Positions 62,066 through 64,000 of a stretch of 64,000 bases of DNA are shown piece by piece. The stretch covers positions 3,649,051 to 3,713,050 of the forward strand of contig NZ_CP017080.1 in NCBI RefSeq assembly GCF_001645685.2. Direction: 5' to 3'. Each line of letters starts with the position of its first letter. Position 1 is the stretch's first letter. Made by a program: the position numbers and the translations under genes. The stretch comes from Peribacillus muralis (GTDB taxonomy: Bacteria; Bacillota; Bacilli; Bacillales; DSM-1321). The notes below the pieces were generated by a model. That model saw nothing but the letters and a program-made list of their open reading frames with translations, was not told the origin of the DNA and ran no database searches.

Positions 62066-62080
62066 ACGTAACCATTTCGA
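62066..62080. promoter_or_regulatory. Zur-like operator upstream of the MATE gene
   Basis: Minus strand TCGAAATGGTTACGT, flanked by AAA and TTT. Against the B. subtilis Zur core TCGTAATnATTACGA it agrees at 11 of 14 scored positions, and it fits Fur and PerR cores less well. It begins 7 bases after the -10 box of the promoter at 62088, where a repressor would act. Confidence 0.6.
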
Positions 62081-62087
62081 TTTATAA

Positions 62088-62115
62088 ACTATATTAGTTT
62101 CCTCATATCAATCAA
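62088..62115 (-). promoter_or_regulatory. Candidate SigA promoter of the MATE / CntL-like pair
   Basis: Minus strand TTGATT, 16-base spacer, TATAGT, overlapping the stop codon of the upstream ABC gene, 55 bases before the MATE start. Confidence 0.6.
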
Positions 62116-62872
62116 ACAGGGAAATCAATTCTTTCGTATATGGATGACGGTCGGCACAAAGAAGCAGCTCCGTCTCGAAGGCATCGACGATTTCCCCTTC
62201 TTTCATCACCATGATTCTTTGGCACATCTTTTGTACCGCCGGGAGATCGTGGGAAATGAATAGATAAGACATGCCTAACCTCTCACGCAGCTTCCCTAGC
62301 AATGTAAGCAACGACGCCTGTGATAAAACATCCAGGCTTGAAGCAGGTTCATCCAGAATAATCAGGCTCGGTTCAATGCTGATGGCCCGGGCAATGGTCA
62401 CACGCTGCTTTTGGCCGCCACTTAACTCGTGCGGATAACGCTCAGCCAAACTTTTTGGAAGCTCCACCATTTCCAGTAGCTGCTCAATGAAATCGCGTTC
62501 ACTTTTATACGTCAGATGCTTCATATCGACCTGACTGCCATATTGCTGAAAAGGATCGATTAATGACTCCCTTACCTTTAGTTTCGGATTCAGTGCAGAA
62601 GCCGGATTTTGCAAGACGGCCTGCATGTTCCTTCGGTATGGCTTTAAAAGGCGTTCACTTTTTCCAGACAGCTCCCTTCCATTAAATAAGATGCTGCCTT
62701 CGTCAATCGGCTCAATCTGCAGGAGGCAGCGGGCAAGCGTGCTCTTTCCGCACCCGCTTTCCCCGATCAAACCTAAGCATTCTTTGCTTTCGATGCTAAA
62801 ATTTACATTTTTAAGCACTTCCGCTCCACTATAGTATGTTTTATGGATATTTCGTATGTCTAATAAACTCAT
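62108..62872 (-). CDS. Dpp/Opp-type ABC importer ATP-binding protein (CntF/DppF-like)
   Basis: A 254-residue ATPase. Walker A is GESGCGKS (about 36-43), the Q-loop is AVLQNPASALNP, the signature is HELSGGQKQRVTIARA, and Walker B is LIILDEPASSLDVLSQA. The C-terminal HPYTKELI is the oligopeptide-family tail. It forms a heterodimer with the next protein. Overlaps it by 4 bases. In Cnt and nickel-type systems this pair powers uptake of metal-metallophore complexes. Confidence 0.92.
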   Translation of the reverse strand: MSLLDIRNIHKTYYSGAEVLKNVNFSIESKECLGLIGESGCGKSTLARCLLQIEPIDEGSILFNGRELSGKSERLLKPYRRNMQAVLQNPASALNPKLKVRESLIDPFQQYGSQVDMKHLTYKSERDFIEQLLEMVELPKSLAERYPHELSGGQKQRVTIARAISIEPSLIILDEPASSLDVLSQASLLTLLGKLRERLGMSYLFISHDLPAVQKMCQRIMVMKEGEIVDAFETELLLCADRHPYTKELISLFD

Positions 62873-63666
62873 CCGAATGCCCCCTCATGTTTTAATAAAT
62901 CTTTTCTGAGTGAGGGAGATGCTTGAATCAGCCTCCTGGTATAGGGATGCTGAGGATGATTGAGTACGTGGTCTTTATCTCCGCTTTCAATCATCACTCC
63001 GTCTTTCATCACCCCTATGCGGTCCGCGTATTTCTTGACATGACGCAAATCATGGGTGATGAACAGGATTGCGCATCCAGCTTCTGCCTGTAGTCTTGAT
63101 AACAGCTCCAAAATCTTAAAAGATGAGACGCTATCCAGGGCAGTGGTCGGTTCATCCGCTATCAATAAATCAGGTTGAAGCAGCAGTGCAAGTGAAATGG
63201 ATACCCTTTGAAGCTGGCCGCCACTTAATTGAAAAGGATATCTGCTGTAGATATCCTCAGCCAGTCCCACTGATGCGAGCGCGTCGACAGCTTGCCGGCG
63301 TCGTGCCTTTTTGGAAAGGTCCAGATGCGTCCGCTGATATTCTTCGAAATGTTGACCGATCGTAAGGAACGGTGTGAATGAACTTTGGTAATCTTGAAAA
63401 ATATAAGCGAGGCGCTTGCCGCGAAGCTTCCTGATGACTGGTGCACAGAGAGTTAATATATTCTTGTCTTCAAACCATATTTCTCCCTTCGCTTGGAGAT
63501 TGGGTGAAAGCAGCTGTCCAATCGCCATAGCCGTCATGCTTTTGCCGCTGCCGCTTTGACCGACGAGTGCCAGCCACTCTCCTTCACGGACCTCAAATGA
63601 AAGATTTTTTACGATATGATTTTGCTTGCCCATCACATGTAGCTGCCTTACCGATAAAAGACTCAT
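62869..63666 (-). CDS. Dpp/Opp-type ABC importer ATP-binding protein (CntD/DppD-like)
   Basis: A 265-residue ATPase with Walker A GQSGSGKS (about 37-44), Q-loop YIFQDYQSSFTPFLTIGQ, signature FQLSGGQLQRVSISLALLLQ and Walker B LLIADEPTTALD. The tail HPYTRRLIQASPSL is typical of DppD/NikD. Overlaps the permease by 4 bases. Its sequence (for example GKRLAYIFQDYQSSFTP) resembles nickel/cobalt/zinc-metallophore importers more than peptide importers, though this cannot be settled by eye. Confidence 0.92.
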   Translation of the reverse strand: MSLLSVRQLHVMGKQNHIVKNLSFEVREGEWLALVGQSGSGKSMTAMAIGQLLSPNLQAKGEIWFEDKNILTLCAPVIRKLRGKRLAYIFQDYQSSFTPFLTIGQHFEEYQRTHLDLSKKARRRQAVDALASVGLAEDIYSRYPFQLSGGQLQRVSISLALLLQPDLLIADEPTTALDSVSSFKILELLSRLQAEAGCAILFITHDLRHVKKYADRIGVMKDGVMIESGDKDHVLNHPQHPYTRRLIQASPSLRKDLLKHEGAFG

Positions 63667-64000
63667 GATTCCACCTTCTTATTCACATCGAATGCATCTC
63701 TGAAATAATCGCCGAGTATGTTTGTTAAAAAAACGACACCCATGATGGCGAGCCCTGGATAAATCATCAGGGATTGATTGGTTTGGAAGTATGGGCGGGC
63801 ATCGTTCAGCATGGCCCCCCACTCCGCTGCAGGCGGCTGGGCACCAAGGCCAATATACGACAAGGACGATATGAGCAAAATGATTTTACCTAAATCGAGA
63901 CTGGCAAGGACGAGCACGTTTCCGATGATATGCGGAAAAAGGTGTTTTTTCATGATCCTAAAGGAGCTTAGTCCATTTATTTTGGTCATGGTGACATAAT
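63663..64000 (-). CDS. Dpp/Opp-type ABC importer permease (CntC/DppC-like), C-terminal part
   Basis: The open frame runs past the window end (codons YVT precede the first ATG in view). The C-terminal 112 residues show the EAA loop of the inner-membrane permease (INGLSSFRIMKKHLFPHIIG), two helices, and SYIGLGAQPPAAEWGAMLND ARPYF, followed by MIYPGLAIMGVVFLTNILGD YFRDAFD, which is the DppC/NikC end. The rest of the operon (second permease, binding protein and possibly CntK/CntM) lies beyond 64000. Confidence 0.9.
   Translation of the reverse strand, partial: YVTMTKINGLSSFRIMKKHLFPHIIGNVLVLASLDLGKIILLISSLSYIGLGAQPPAAEWGAMLNDARPYFQTNQSLMIYPGLAIMGVVFLTNILGDYFRDAFDVNKKVES

Noticed and set aside
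62066..62080. Fur or PerR box reading of the palindrome before the MATE gene
   Set aside because: Fur (TGATAATnATTATCA) and PerR (TTATAATnATTATAA) cores fit at fewer positions than Zur. The CG pairs at both ends are typical for Zur.

Overview
The window looks like chromosome from a low-GC, endospore-forming Bacillaceae. It carries two germinant-receptor operons, abrB with tandem Spo0A boxes, a bacillithiol transferase, a SigL/RocR arginine-catabolism cluster and the capBCADE poly-gamma-glutamate operon. Protein similarity as I recall it, and the family of 21-bp intergenic repeats, point to Peribacillus / 'Bacillus simplex'-type or a close relative. That is an inference; there is no rRNA in the window. 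I saw no tRNA, rRNA, CRISPR array or prophage. The only complete mobile element is one IS256-family insertion.

Layout. 0-10 kb: end of an aldo/keto reductase, an MFS exporter with a divergent HxlR regulator, a CAP-domain protein, a guanine-riboswitch-controlled nucleoside permease (nupG type), a carboxylesterase, a 21-bp tandem repeat, a preQ1-riboswitch-controlled queuosine-precursor transporter, two decayed genes, and an autoregulated TetR/DUF4260 pair. 10-14 kb: queC-queD-queE behind a second, nearly identical promoter plus preQ1 riboswitch, and a chemoreceptor. 15-22 kb: capB-capC-capA-capD-capE, then a phage-type PGA hydrolase and a LysM/NlpC-P60 hydrolase whose first catalytic domain has lost its Cys and His. 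22-28 kb: a two-repeat protein, an ArsB-type permease, a dCache chemoreceptor, an SRPBCC protein and BstA. 28-34 kb: a germinant-receptor operon in B-A-C order, followed by the IS (8-bp target duplication, duplicated right end) and a short repeat array. 34-41 kb: GNAT, abrB, an EmrE-like permease, a guanidine-I riboswitch with a ykkCD pair, an AT-rich orphan gene and a SNF2 helicase with a SWIM finger. 41-46 kb: a second germinant-receptor operon in A-C-B-D order. 46-51 kb: DedA, PAP2, cytochrome P450 and small membrane proteins. 51-57 kb: rocA-rocD-rocG facing rocR, with a -12/-24 promoter and palindromic activator sites. 57-60 kb: a large mosaic of 21-bp repeats, then catD-catE-azoR with a consensus promoter and palindromic operator. 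60-64 kb: a metallophore-type locus with a Dpp/Opp-like ABC importer (cut by the window end), a MATE transporter and a nicotianamine-synthase-like enzyme.

How the genes work together. Purine salvage, queuosine precursor handling and guanidine export are each placed under a matching riboswitch. PGA synthesis, anchoring/cleavage and hydrolysis genes sit side by side. The most interesting segment is the right end. A nicotianamine-synthase-like gene is translationally coupled to a MATE exporter, behind its own promoter and a Zur-like palindrome, directly downstream of an Opp/Dpp-type importer. This resembles the staphylopine/pseudopaline (Cnt) systems, but with a MATE protein where those use MFS- or EamA-type exporters.
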